Of a DNA stretch of 64,000 nucleotides, positions 34,511-46,009 are shown piece after piece. The notes under the pieces were generated by a model that worked only from the letters and a program-made list of their open reading frames with translations, was not told where the DNA came from and did not search any database. The DNA comes from Tretioscincus oriximinensis. Taxonomy: Eukaryota; Chordata; Lepidosauria; Squamata; Gymnophthalmidae. Every line of letters starts with the position of its first letter. The stretch's first letter is position 1. Made by a program: the position numbers and the translations under genes. Where the stretch lies: positions 736,694 to 800,693 of the forward strand of contig JAJVDF010000231.1 in the NCBI GenBank assembly GCA_022410635.1. The letters are read 5' to 3'.

Positions 34511-36340
34511 AAATGTTGACTGGAGGGATAAAATAGGTATGTATGGTTTCTCAAAAAACAACAGAACTACCGATTGAAAAATTCAGGGAAGGTCCTTTTT
34601 TGGAACACAAATGATTCTCAGCTAGTATGATCCACTGTATTTGAGTTGGCTGGCAAGGGTGAGGTTCCCATTAGTCCTCTAACCATTAGCCTGAATTTAA
34701 ATGTGGTAAAAAAAACGCTGTTCAAATGGCCTTAGAGATAGTAGTATATGGGTCTTCTCAACCTATTTATAATCCACATTTCCTAGCCTAAAACATGGGA
34801 CAGGGAAGGACACCAGTGTGTGAAAGATCCTATATGAATATGAGTTATGTTTTGCTGAAAGAGATCACACACAAAAAGGTCAAATTTAAATGCCACCAAG
34901 TGGCCATTTTGTTGAAGTCCAATAATACGATGAGGCAAATGACGTGCTAATTCTGGCATTAGAAACATTGGCCATGAAACTAAAACACAAGGGTTAGACT
35001 TTACACTAATCAGCCTTTGGGAAGTCTATTGCTTATGCGTTTTTCTGCCTACTAGAAGTACAAGGCCAGAGTCTCAAGAACTCCTTGGAGCCTTAGGCCC
35101 CAAATGTACTAGGCTTCATTCTGTTCCAGAAGAGTTAAGGAATTTGCTGTTCACATGCCATTCTAGGCTAGCCTCCTTACAACTCTTTTTCTGGAACAGA
35201 GTAAAACCTGGTGCATTTTGATCCTTGGGCTCTGAGTTTTCTGTTTACAGGTCCATCAAACGGAGATGTCCGAAGGAACGTGATATGGGGAGACAGAGTA
35301 AAAGCAAGTGGCAGGCTGAGCTGGATCAGATGGGTGAGTGGAAGGGCATATGGATTGGTAGATGGTAGGAAATTCTAGTTTGCTGTGGACTGAAATGTCA
35401 TTGAGGAAGACCAAAGTAAAACTTCCAAGAAGAGTCTCATGACCTCCCTTATAACCTTCATCTACAGCAACAGGCTCTACTGCTAGTTTTATAAGCCTCT
35501 TCTTACTTCTTACTTCATCCCAAACTTTGGGGCTTTTACAATAAGTTACTGATACGAACATGTGCAGAGAGGCAAGCTATTGTCATTATTCAGTATCTTC
35601 AAGCAAATAGATGAGTTTTGTGAATGTATTTGTGATGCTAACAGAACTTAATTACCTACTGCTCTAAATTGTGCAGCTTAAAGACGACAATTCCTGTAGT
35701 TATTTTTAAAAATGAAAGAAAGTTCTCAACAGGTCCACAAAAAGAAATTGGGGGAAAATATTTCCTGCTCCATAGGCAATAACATTTATTCATATTCAAC
35801 CAGTTTATTACCCAACTCTAAGCAAAGCAAGGAGGAGTGTAATGTAAGCCATTATACTTTCATAAATAATATCACTCTCAAATGCATGCATGAAGAAACC
35901 ACATGGGAAACGACAGTGATACATTTCCTACCCACACAGATGAAAACATTCACATCCCACATTTTCAGATCCATTTAACTGCAGCTCGAGGAGGCTTTCA
36001 ACCATTAAAATGCCAATAAATNATTAAAGCAAAGTATAGACACAATTTACAAAACTCAACAGAAAGGAAACTTTTGAGCATCCTCAAAACCAAGCGTTGG
36101 CTGACTGCCTAAACATATCTATGTTGTATCTATGCCAAGGATACAGAGGAGGTTTGCCAGGGCTTCCAAGGGGCTTCTAGGGGGTCACACTTTTATCCTT
36201 CTAGATTTTGAACAGTTGCTCCCTTGTTCTTCCTCTTTTTTACCTGGAAGGACTGTCAGCAGAACTGCTCACCAGGTTAGGATGCAACATGGCAAGAAAC
36301 CAAGAAGTAATTTAGAATGCGTAATTCAAAGAAGCAATCA
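34511..36340. other. Unassigned intron sequence
   Basis: About 1.8 kb with no gene, RNA or repeat that I could recognise; the ORFs 35256-35561 and 35712-35978 show no domain. Confidence 0.35.
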
Positions 36341-36476
36341 TGGCCCTATCATCATGGAGCCTTATTCTGGATAACATCTTGGAATGGGGCCTGCCACAGT
36401 CTATACTAGCTTGTGGATGGCCAAGCTCAGTCGCGAGATGTTGCCCAGAATAAGGCTCCGTCTGGACAGGGCCAAT
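36329..36476. repeat. FB-F foldback element, complete copy
   Basis: The left arm 'ggccctatcatcatggagcc' (from 36341) with 'ttattctgg' is inverted in the right arm 'ccagaataaggctccgtctg' with 'gacagggcc' (to about 36473). The middle has 'gcctgccacagtctatacta' and 'gtggatggccaagctcag'. Related copies: 65-195, 42172-42355, 50755-50890, 51040-51188, 52765-52870. Confidence 0.7.
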
Positions 36477-36514
36477 ATTAGTCTAAGTTTAGAACTTCCA
36501 CTATGGGGGGTTGC

Positions 36515-36945
36515 CACACATTAGATATTAACAAAGAAATTATTTTCTCTATCACATAATGGTATGACCAGGGGGCATGCCTTGAAACTGATAGGTAGAA
36601 GAGTTAGGATAGAAAAGGGGAAGTAATTTTTCACTTAGTGGGTCAATGGTATGTAGAATTTACTTCCAGAAGAGGTGGTGGTAGCTAGCAACCTGGGTAG
36701 CTTTAAGCCAGGAATAGACAAGTTCATGGAAGCCAAGGGTATAAATAGCTACCAGGATAGATCTCGTGATACTCCCTCAGGGATGGAGCAACAGNCTGTA
36801 TTCTTGAAGTACCATTTGCAGGGAGTCGAGAACAGGTGAAGACTGCTAGAGACTGCCCAGGTGCAATTCTCACTGTGTGAGACAGAGTGCTGGCCTAGAT
36901 GCACTGTGGCCCGATTCAGCAGGGCTCCTCTTACTTTCTTATGAA
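36515..36945 (+). mobile_element. CR1 LINE 3' fragment
   Basis: 'gtatgaccagggggcatgcc', 'tttacttccagaagaggtgg', 'ttcatggaagccaagggtat' and '..cagcagggctcctcttac' form the CR1 ORF2 tail plus 3' UTR. It ends near 36945 and a Fam-S fragment follows ('ggtaggcagcatgagctttg', 36947). Confidence 0.85.
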
Positions 36946-37067
36946 AAGGTAGGCAGCATGAGCTTTGCCACACAAGTCTACTTCTTCAGATACTTTGGAG
37001 TGACCAACTATCCAGAAACAAACTATTTACCATGTTGGATACTTGGATAAACATGCAAAAATTATTT

Positions 37068-37455
37068 TCACAACACTAGAATTAGGGGGTATTCTATGAA
37101 CCTCATGGGCAGAAAAGTTAGGAGGCACAGGAGGAAATATATTTTCACTCAAAGAATTATCAGTCTATTGAATTTTTTTCCAGAAGCGGTGGTGGTGGCT
37201 AGCAACCTCATCAGCTTTAAAACAGGTTTAGACAATATGGAGTCAAGTGTATCAATGGCTATGGGTATGGATACCATGATATTGCCTTCAAGTTGGTGTT
37301 ACAGGTTTCTTCTAAACATCTTTTGCAGGGAGTCAAGAGCAAGTGAAAGTTTTGCCTTTTTCCACTTGAGATGTCCAGAAGCAATTGGTGAGCCACAATG
37401 TCAGACAGAATGGATAGCCTCTGGCCCCATTCGGTATTGTTCCTCTTATGCTCTA
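37068..37455 (+). mobile_element. CR1 LINE 3' fragment
   Basis: 'ttttccagaagcggtggtgg', 'tttgcagggagtcaagagc' and '..ggtattgttcctcttatgct' are CR1 text. The minus-strand neighbours differ, so it is an independent insertion from the copy at 36515. Confidence 0.82.
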
Positions 37456-37865
37456 TATGTGTAAGTGATAAGTCAAGTACAGTATAATGGGTATCTTTAA
37501 AGCTTCATAAAGGAAGGAAGTGTAAAGTAAACAAGGGTGGACCAAAGAGATGCAGAAACTAGCTAGAAAAATAGTCCAAGAAGCCCATGCTGCCTCCCTT
37601 TTTCAAGCAGCAATGCTTGCACTCTGCTGGCTTTAAGAGCAGAATGTANCTTACTTATATAAATTAAAAGACTATAACGACATTGAAACTGTCAAAACAG
37701 AGGGTATCCCCAGGGCAGAAACTTCCCACACCATGCAGAACAGAGTTGCATAACAAAGAAGACTCGTTTAGTCAAAAGAAGAAATAAAATACAAACATTT
37801 TAAAGCAAATCTGCTACATGTCAAAAGAACTAATTTAATTTAGTTGAGCTTCTTGGAGGACAGGT
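37456..37865. other. Unassigned intron sequence
   Basis: A short Fam-S-like remnant ('gcagaaactagctag', 'catgctgcctccc') near 37550-37610; otherwise nothing. Confidence 0.35.
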
Positions 37866-37871
37866 GAAAAA

Positions 37872-38120
37872 GAATCTAGTTTTTATACCCCACTCTTGGG
37901 GCCCAGAGCAGCTTACAAGGTTAATTTTCGCCCAAAGCCTTACATTTTATTCTATCTTCCCCACCATGGGGAAGTAGAGAAATCTATATACTCACAAATT
38001 AATTTGCTTTCAAACAGATAGGTTGGCTGAAGCTGAGGCCAGTAGAGGGCACTCACCCCTCTCCATGGCAGACAAAGGGCCTTGAACTCCAATAACTCTT
38101 TACCTCTGTACTACCGTGCA
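37872..38120 (-). mobile_element. SINE-B copy
   Basis: Minus-strand order: head and B-box region '..gagttcaaggccc' (about 38085), 'ctgccatggagaggggtgag', 'tgccctctactggcctcag', 'aaggctttgggcgaaaatta', '..aagctgctctgggcccc'. Confidence 0.8.
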
Positions 38121-38640
38121 TAACTGCGTAAGGAAAAGAAAAAAACTGTAACTTAGTAGTAATTTAGCTGTTATTTCAAGACGTTTGAAGCAGAAACCGA
38201 CTTCTGTGCAAGCAGTGTCTATGGGGGCGTTTAGGTATTCAGCCATATCTTAATGGCATCCAACAACAAGAAAAAAAATATATAAACACACACGCAATCT
38301 ATAATTTTTGGTTTCACCAAAACAGCATGGCTACCAAAGCTTATCAATCGTGAAAGAGAAGTCAAACAGCACATAGTCGACAGTGGTTTCTGCAGCCTGT
38401 ATCAAGTTATAAAAATACCTCCTCACTCTAAAACAGAAGACCTGTAAGGATTAAGGAGGAACACATGGTATGGTAAGCTTCTGCAGACAAGGAAGAATTT
38501 ACAGTACAGGAGGGGTCAAATGGTAACCTTCTGACTACTGCTAAATTACAACCTTTACAAAGCCCAGGCTGTATTAACATATAGCAAAATATGGCCACAC
38601 TGAGGCTGTTATAAAATGACAAATTTCATATTTTACAGGC
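38121..38640. other. Unassigned intron sequence
   Basis: Nothing recognised beyond AT-rich runs. Confidence 0.35.
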
Positions 38641-38817
38641 TAGGCTGACCAGATGACCCCTTTTTTTTGGGGGGGGAGGGTGACAATTGGGGTGCCCTCA
38701 TAGTTTTTGCTGAGGAAAAAAAAATCTTTTTTTGAAAAAAAATTTACTCAGCAAAAACTGGGAGGCATCCCAAAACCGGGTTTTCATCACCCCAAAAGGG
38801 GTCATCTGGCCAGCCTA
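38641..38817. mobile_element. hAT-like foldback MITE, intact copy
   Basis: The ends are TAGGCTGACCAGATGACCCC and its near-perfect inverse GGGGTCATCTGGCCAGCCTA (38798-38817), with one mismatch. The interior is a hairpin with poly-T/poly-A arms ('gctgaggaaaaaaaaatc', 'ttactcagcaaaaactg'), giving a 177-bp element that is largely self-complementary. The ends resemble the TAGGGTTGCCATACGTC-type termini of hAT MITEs. An exact 8-bp target duplication is not evident, so the superfamily call is tentative. Confidence 0.75.
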
Positions 38818-39255
38818 TTTATAGAGAATTATCTATTTACTGGAAAAACCAAATTTTGAACTACTGTATAGTGTTAGTGCGGAAAGATATATGGATAGTT
38901 TTGACGAGAAACTGCAAGAGTGAAAGTCAAAGGAATCTGATATTTACAGCAAACTATCCAATAATATTGGGAGGGGGGACTACTGGATTTCCTCTTGACA
39001 ACCAGCAGACAAAATGTGCCCACAGGTACATAAAATCTCATGTTTCAGGAGCTGGCAGAATAACAAACCTCACAAGATACAAACGAAGTACATTAAAATT
39101 GACAAACTGGATTAACGGGAATTTGAGACATAAATAACTGCTATGTGGAAAAAAGCCCTAGAATGCTTATGGAAAGATGGAGGGACAGGCTCCAGTGTGA
39201 ACAATTGTACCTTAGAACCATGCTTAGGCCTGTTCCACAGGCTCTGGAATGCATG
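38818..39255. other. Unassigned intron sequence
   Basis: A possible inverted rpt-K echo ('tcctcttgacaaccagcaga', 38990); no gene. Confidence 0.35.
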
Positions 39256-40290
39256 TAGGCTGACCAGATGACCCCTTTTTTTNGGGGGGAGAAACCCGGC
39301 TTTGGAGTGCCTCACGGGTTTTACTGAGTATCAGGGGTTGGCTTTCCCTGATATTCAATGACTGGACGGTGACTTGAGGTAGCTTGCCCTGGGGTCCGTA
39401 ACACGCGTCGAAGAATTCACACGGACGACTCATCAGGTACAACAGGCGATCCTAGGAGGTTCCACAGGTCATGGAATTCCTCCAGAGGAGCTCAAAACTT
39501 CAACTTTTATTGACCTTGATATCAGAAGGCGTGTATCAAAGACCCAACGTGGGTCAGTGATGTCACAGATGATGCGTTTTTCCCCCTCCCAAGTGGGTGC
39601 AGCCTGGGTACAGGAAATCCAAATATGGGCAATGAAGTGTGTGTGGTGTGACTACTGAATGGACCTTAGCTTCCATTGTGATCCCCTGTCAATCAAATTA
39701 AGGACAGGAACAGTGACTCACTTCCAAGGGCCAAGCCTCAGATGGCCCTTGATTAATTGCAATCAAAGATAGATTGCTGCAACCAGAGATAGACAGAGAA
39801 GGGTAAACAGTGGCTTCCCCTTGGACACAATGGGGTAGCTTTAGGCTATGTAGCCAAAGAGGTTTCACAGCAGGGGCCAAGCTAGCCCTAGTGTTAGGGC
39901 AAACATTTGGCTTCCCTTTGCTGATGGGATTAACTGGCCCTTTGCAGAAAGGCCAGTTAGAAAGAGGCTACCTATTCATAGGTGCCCCTGAGGGAAAGAA
40001 GAGAGATTATGTCTGTTCCTGGGGTAAGGCAGAGGTCAGCTTGACCAAGGAAATTTTTGCAAAAATCTCCCAGAGGCCTCACTTTGGTATCTAGGTCCCT
40101 CCAGATATATTTGATATTAATATAATATATAATACTCCTACTACGTGTCCCCTGGATGATTCCCACAACTGAGGAATTTTTTTTTTCAAAAAAATACTTT
40201 TTTCATTTTTTTTTCTTTTTTCAATTTTTTTCCTCAGGAAAACCGGGTTTTCACACACACACACCCAAAAGGGGTCATCTGGTCAGCTTA
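39256..40290. mobile_element. hAT-like foldback MITE split by a solo LTR
   Basis: The left part 39256-39328 starts TAGGCTGACCAGATGACCCC. The right part 40174-40290 ends GGGGTCATCTGGTCAGCTTA. Removing 39329-40173 restores a ~190-bp element collinear with 38641-38817 across the joint ('gttttactgag' then 'gaatttttt', against 'gtttttgctgaggaaaaaa' in the intact copy). Confidence 0.8.
39329..40167 (-). mobile_element. Solo LTR of an endogenous-retrovirus-like element with 6-bp target duplication
   Basis: The 839-bp insert is bounded by a direct repeat ACTGAG (39323-39328 and 40168-40173). On the minus strand it begins TGTGGGAATCATCC at 40167 and ends CCCCTGATA at 39329. An AATAAA polyadenylation signal lies at 39511-39506, about 180 bases before the 3' end, as expected for the R-U5 junction. 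No internal gag, pol or env sequence is present, so it is best read as a solo LTR left by recombination. A 6-bp duplication is typical of some retroviral classes (for example beta-like), but the end TA rather than CA is unusual, so the class is left open. Confidence 0.7.
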
Positions 40291-40511
40291 ATTTCAGAGT
40301 TCCCTAAAACACATTACTGAGACTTGTGCAAACAAGGCCTAAGCTGTATCAGGCAGGCTGCCTATGGATTGTAGGAAGACAATGTTGGATCTTGTTTGGA
40401 ACCTGCAATTCCCTCTCACCACAACTGGCCTTATGGTAGACCAAAATCACAGATGGAATGGTTGCTCCCATGATGGCAAGCTGTTAGTTCCAAGTATTCT
40501 TCAACAACAAC

Positions 40512-40640
40512 AGCATCTGAAGAAGTAGACCTGTCTACGAAAGCTTATGCCACCCACTTTTCTCAAGTTAGTCTCAAAGTGCTGCTAGCTCCTTTGCTGG
40601 ACTTTCTACTAGACTAACACGGCTATTTCTCTGAAATGAA
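40512..40640. repeat. Fam-S reference copy, single arm
   Basis: It reads 'gcatctgaagaagtagacct', 'gtctacgaaagcttatgcca', 'cttttctcaagttagtctca', 'aagtgctgctagctcctttg', 'ctggactttctactagacta', 'acacggctatttctctgaaa'. 'aacaacaacag' before it and 'aacaacaacaac' after it could be a target duplication or a simple repeat. Similar short elements are widespread in reptile and turtle genomes, in my recollection; I do not assign a name. Confidence 0.75.
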
Positions 40641-40671
40641 CAACAACAACTGATACTGATGATGATACAGA

Positions 40672-40885
40672 TGATGACGATTCACCAAAATGCGGCACAC
40701 ATATCTTTTGTTACTTTCTCTGCAACAAACACCCTATGAAATAAGCGGGGCTGAGAGACTTCTAAAGAACTGTGATTGGACCAAGGTCACCTAACTGGCT
40801 TCATGGAGGAATGTGGAATCGAACCGGGAGACTGCCAGATAAGAGTCCAATACTCTAACCACTACACTAAAGTGGCACACAGGAA
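40672..40885 (-). mobile_element. SINE-A copy
   Basis: Minus strand: 'gccactttagtgtagtggtt' head, 'cggttcgattccac' B-box-like, 'gaccttggtccaatcacag' and 'gcatttt' near the left end. The tail is replaced by 'gatgatgatacagatgatga', so it was inserted in or next to a GAT-rich repeat. Confidence 0.82.
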
Positions 40886-41805
40886 ATACCTTGAAATCTA
40901 TATGTGCGGCCACCAGCTTCGTTCCAGTTTGGTTTTACATATTTGCAATTGCTGTTTCCAAACTGGTAGATCACAGAAGCAGATGCGAAGTCCCTCGACT
41001 ATTGAAGAAAACCAGTGTGACATCACTAGGGGCTACATGAACCCATGTAGCGATTTCAGCATGGTCCTGGGATAATCAGGATTTTTCCAACCTGGGTATT
41101 TGCAGACAACCGAAGAGCAGCCTCAATTGTGTTTTCTATTTTCCTCTTTGTATGTTCACAGACTCAAGCAGACATCAAGAAAGGAACGAGTTTGCTCTAG
41201 ATAATGTAACTGGGCTGTCTATGCTGCCTCTGTGGATAGCAAAGGAAAAACTGGTTCTGAATGTAGTCACCACTCAGGACCTGCAGCTTTACGCAACTAC
41301 ATTTGGAGCTCCTTGAAGTCCTCCCTCTCTGAGAGAAGACCCCAAGGAGCTCCAAATATAGGTGCCATCAACCCCCAGTAGCACCACACAGTCAAGAAGG
41401 AGAATGTGCTCTTGAATATTCTAATCTTTTGCTGACATAGGAAACAAAGCTGCCATTTAACAAACGCACGGCAGCAGCATGCCCAGGCCAGTTTGTAACA
41501 GTTACTCGTGGAAAAGTACATAAGAAAGCCCTGTTTGCCCGTGTCAATCACAGACTGAAAGCAAAGGTCAGGTCTTCCCCAAGGTTGCTTNCTCATATCC
41601 AGTCAACCTCCTGGGATTATGTCAAAAACTGGCCACAAGCTCTCTTCTCTTTGCACTCGGATAACATAGCAGAGGCTCCCACGGGTATGGCTTCCTCACC
41701 ANGAGGAGGGAGCAGCAAACGGTCGAAGGAGTACATTACAGGGCAGTGCCCAAATTAAAGGGAAAGGTCAGCAAGCCAGTTGATGTAGGATTATTACAAG
41801 GTTGT
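40886..41805. other. Unassigned intron sequence
   Basis: Contains 'actacatttggagctccttg' (41297) and the inverse 'caaggagctccaaatatagg' (41343), a 19-bp inverted pair about 30 bases apart, followed by the 41297-41596 ORF of no known family. No gene seen. Confidence 0.4.
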
Positions 41806-41810
41806 GTTTT

Positions 41811-41965
41811 AAGAACATAAGAGGAGCCCTGCTGAANNNCGCCAGAGCCCATCTAGTCTAACACTCTGTCTCACCCAGTGGCCCATCNATTGCACCTGGG
41901 CAGTCTGAAGCAGAAGAAGGAAAAATCTTCACCTGTTCTTGACTCCCTGNAAATGGTATTTCTGG
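41811..41965 (-). mobile_element. CR1 LINE 3'-end fragment
   Basis: 'taagaacataagaggagccc', 'catctagtctaacactctgt' and 'ttcttgactccctg' form a reverse-complement CR1 tail cut at about 41965 by the Pogo-P left end. Confidence 0.8.
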
Positions 41966-41967
41966 AA

Positions 41968-42700
41968 TACAGGTGAAACTTCTTTATAACAAACTCCAAG
42001 GGACCAGAAAAATGTGTATGTTACAATGAAACTTTGTTNTACTGAAACCAATGCAAAAAACCCAAACAACTTAAATAAGTTATCACAGAAAAACACTTTT
42101 AAATGCTAGAAACCACTGCAAAACTGTATTTTTAAAACTTAAATACCAGAAACCATTGCAAGACTATTTTAACTCTGTCCCCACTAAGCCTTACTCTGGG
42201 CTGTTATCTCAGGACAGAGCCTGGCCACCCAAATGCCAGTATAGACTATGGCAGACACCATTCGGGGGCTGCCATAGNGTATACTAGCATGTGAATGTCA
42301 GGCTCCTATTATGATCTACAGCCCTGAATGGGCCTCATTGGGGACAACCTAGATCCTTTCATCCTCAACACACTAGATGTCTTGCTACCTTTTCGTGCAA
42401 CCGCTTTCCCTTGCCACCTTACATCACACCAGGGCAAATTTATTTACTTTTACATAAGATCCAATCATTGTCCCAACTATCCAGCAGATTCTGATGATTT
42501 AATCCTGCCATTCGTTGGTAGTTTGAAANNTTTTTGCTGTCACTTNAAAAAATTTCCTATGTACTGAATGCCCCGCCCCTTTTGNACTTCAGTTCTTTAT
42601 GACAGGGTCTTGCAGAATAGACAGGGGCACNGAAATCAGCTTGTTATACAGAAACATTTGTTATAACGAGGTTGTAATATTTTGACCATTTTTTAATNAA
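41968..42700. mobile_element. Pogo-P copy 2 with left terminal inverted repeat
   Basis: It starts TA-CAGGTGAAACTTCTTTATAAC right after the CR1 fragment. It is collinear with window positions 1-545, giving ~700 bp of shared text. The internal FB-F module (42172-42355) is here a full foldback. The right TIR is decayed ('gttataacgaggttgtaata', 42660). Many N's. No transposase ORF. Confidence 0.68.
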
Positions 42701-43990
42701 TCTTGCTGATGACAGNGAGTGACAAATATAAGAAGGCGGAGCAGGACGTTGCAAATTACTGAACCTTCTTTTAAAATTGNAAATAGGCTGGGCCACGTCC
42801 AGTGGGGCCACGTCTAGAGATAAATGTTCCCATGAAAGACTGTATTTTAAATTCTCACCCTTTATAATGCAAGCATTCCCCTACAACTTTCTGTTCATTT
42901 CTCAGAACACTACAGGTTCAAGAAACCTGTGAAAGGGAAAAAAAGCACTGAGTGACTTAAATGAGAAAAGAGACTTCTAATCTTCCTCTAAATAAATAAG
43001 ATAAAATTACGTGAATTTGAAATACTAGATTGTTGNCAATTGCTAAATGAAAACCATAAGCTGGACCTAGCAAACAGCCTCTCGTCTCCCATACACACCC
43101 TTCAAATTAAGTAGATTTCAGAAAAGTGTAGGAGCTCNTGAACTTATTTTCCAAAAATGTTTGGCATATTCTTTACTGTGCTATTGCTGGTCAGCATAGC
43201 TTCTGAGATAAATCCTTCGCACCACCTTCCCCCAGAGCCAATCTGTTAGCTTCATTTACACCTCTATGGGGAAACATCCAGTCTGTATTTCTCTGCAATG
43301 ACCACAGGCAACTTTATAATGCAATCCANTGTTCCACAAGACAAGTAAAGGGGAGAGGTGAAAGAGGCAAAACAATCTGATGGTGATTTCCAAACTTCTC
43401 TTGCTGGAAGACATAGCAGGCTCACTTGGGGAAATCACTGAATTCTTTGGAATTACTAGGACAGGGTTTACTACCAGCAACCGTTCTCCTCCAGTACAGA
43501 GTAATTTTAATGTGCAGTTTAGCAATTACCCCAAGGGGCTACAATCTTTCATTTCTGTAACCTGGAGTTTCATTTACTCATGCATAGATAATGAATGGGT
43601 TTTTCTTGGATGTTTCTTACCTGGTCTGAACTAGTGGGTCCAGGTGCGCAGGAACTGCTGCTTCAAACTATGGCAAAGTGTGATTTGGAACAGCTCTACC
43701 TGCATGGTGTCTCTGGTCCAGAANTGAAACAACGCTGGACCTGAAGCTCAAGGAGTTTTGGAGACTAGCCTTTTAAGGCTACAAAGCCTCTGAGGAACCT
43801 GTTTTAAGAGATGACTGTGCTGCTAAAATTAATACCTCATTACCTGCACAGGGTTAGAGCATTCTGTATTAAGGGTGCTGTAGACTGGAACAANACATTT
43901 ACCATTATTACAAGTATTGTTTATTCTTGAACAAGTGATCCACGTGTAAACTGGATCTGGGTGGTGCATGAGCAAGGCCACAAAGGACAT
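42701..43990. other. Unassigned intron sequence
   Basis: No gene or repeat recognised; ORF 43380-43634 shows no domain. Confidence 0.35.
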
Positions 43991-43992
43991 GC

Positions 43993-44360
43993 AGGAAGAA
44001 GACGGAGAAGGNGAAATAAAATAAGAAAGAAGGGGATAAAGATGAGGAGAAGGAAAAAGTGAAAGAGAAAGAGAAGAAAGAGAAAGAGGAGGAAGAGAAG
44101 AAGGAAAAGAGGAGGCTAAAGAGGAGTCGGTTTTNATATCCTGTTTTTCACAGCTGGAAGGAAATAAAAACCTTCAAACATAACCCAAAAACCTTTCACC
44201 TCTTCACAACAGACACCTTGTGAAGGGGTTGGGGCTGAGAGANCTCAAAAGAACTGTGACTAGCCCCAAACTAGCTTTTGAGTAGGGGGATGCAGAATCA
44301 AGAGCCTTCCAGATAAGAGTCTGACACTCTACCNACTACATCAGGCTGGCCCACTACTCC
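43993..44360 (-). mobile_element. SINE-A relative with polypurine (GAA/GGA-rich) tail
   Basis: On the minus strand a diverged head ('gcctgatgtagt', about 44335) and body ('gggctagtcacagttcttt', 'ccccttcacaaggtgtctg') end at 'gatataaaaccgactcc'. An impure polypyrimidine tail follows, seen on the plus strand as 'ggagaaggaaaaagtgaaag' and so on (43993-44135). Confidence 0.7.
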
Positions 44361-44511
44361 CAGGATGAGGGAGTATGTANCTGCTTTACCTCTCATACCA
44401 GCACAGTTCTTATGCAGACACTGTTTGCTACAGCTATTCTTGAACAAGCAAGGTAAGTACAGAAATATTCTTACCCAGTCTTCACTTGGATGCTCTCCGT
44501 TTATAAGGTCT

Positions 44512-44628
44512 TGGTTACACTTTTAAATCATCTTTAGTTCATCTTCAATCCTGGAGAATGAGCTTATTTTTTGTCCCCTGGATTACACCTCATTTTTCAG
44601 GACTGAAGAAGGTTTAAAGTAAAGCCAT
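44512..44628. repeat. FB-E foldback element
   Basis: The left 'acttttaaatcatctttag', 'cttcaatcctggagaa' is inverted by 'tttttcaggactgaagaagg', 'tttaaagt' at 44594-44622. Confidence 0.6.
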
Positions 44629-46000
44629 AATCCTAGCCGAAGAGTCTTTTCATTAAAAGACTTCTCATTAAAGCTTCAATCCCCTTTGCCATTACTNAGG
44701 AATAAAATGCAGAGTGTCTACTTAAAAGCAAAAGAAGAAGGATACTTGGCCTGGGGCAGAACCCTGACTACTGTTTTAGTACAAACCTGATGAAATGCAA
44801 GATGGAAGGCTGAATGTCATCAGTTTTNATCTGTAGCACCAAACAGCCAAGCCAATATAGCAGGAAATGCTGATAAAGCCTTATGAAAATGCCTTAGCCA
44901 TATTCTAATTCAAAGCCCTTGGGATGAAAGGATTTTAAGGGAAGAAACGAAGTGACTGCAAAGTTTGCTTCTGAGGTTCTCGCACCCTGTTGACCTGAAA
45001 TGACCNCCTGTTTTTAAACATGATACTAACCATGATAGGTTAGTAGCTAAAGAAACAGAAATACTATTGGGGTTTATTTAACCCTCCAAATTCACCCCAA
45101 ATTCAATCACTTTTAAAAAAAACCAAGTTCTCCTATTTATCAACCCTCATTACCGTTTTCTAACTATACTTGCAAAGGCCGACAAATAGCCNCTGACCTT
45201 ATGAAATCCATTGCTTATATGGCCTATGCACAATCACTTCCCCAGTACAGANGCTGTAGATTCCACAAATGCATTTTTTCTCATTTCCTTTGACAAAAAC
45301 ATTTATTCTTTGACAAAGCTTCCCCTTGTTAGTGTCAGCAGCCGCATGTAAAAGTTTAAAAGCTACTTTTACTCTAGCTGGCTGTCCATAATTTCACAAC
45401 CAAATGAGACGACGCTTTGCACAGGTGTTAACAACTCTTCCTCAATTTCTAAATCTCAGTATTCAGAAAATCTTAAGGCAGAAACGGAAACAAACTGTTC
45501 AGACAGCGGTAAGAGCAGCGGAGCTCAGACTGTAGCGAAAGCTTCTGAGACTCTTTGGAGCGAAATCTGATTTGCTTTCAAGGTCTCAGCTAAGATCAGG
45601 AGCAAAAGAGTGATGTGGGAGCTGAAGCTGCTTGTTGCAAAAGCAAATCCACCTGCTTCTTTGCCTCTTTCTGGAGGAAAAACTTTTAAGTGGCACCGTT
45701 CAGCTCAGGTGCAGTTTCCCATTACCTTTGCCAGAGGTTTCAGGCAGAAAAATCCAACGAAAGACATGATCGTAGTTGAATAGACTTTTCAGAAGTCTCA
45801 TTAAAGTTTAGGAAACTGAGAAATAAATTGCTCCCCCTCCAATATTCTGGAGCTTAATTTCTATGTTAATTCTGGAGCTTGAAATTTCTATGGCTACCAA
45901 ATCCATTATATAATCGTACCATCATTTACTTATAGTCCATTTCATGCTATCCTTCCAATGCCCTACTAACATTATTTAGGCACATTCAGTTAAGATTATG
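44629..46000. other. Unassigned intron sequence
   Basis: About 1.4 kb with several N's; no gene or named repeat. Moderately G+C-richer around 45490-45720 but without a promoter or ORF signal. Confidence 0.35.
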
Positions 46001-46009
46001 CAAGCAAAA

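Noticed and set aside
38641..38817. Claim of a fixed 8-bp target duplication for the TAGGCTGACC family
   Set aside because: Flanks of the three copies do not show a convincing 8-bp repeat; only TA-TA borders are shared, so the superfamily remains tentative.
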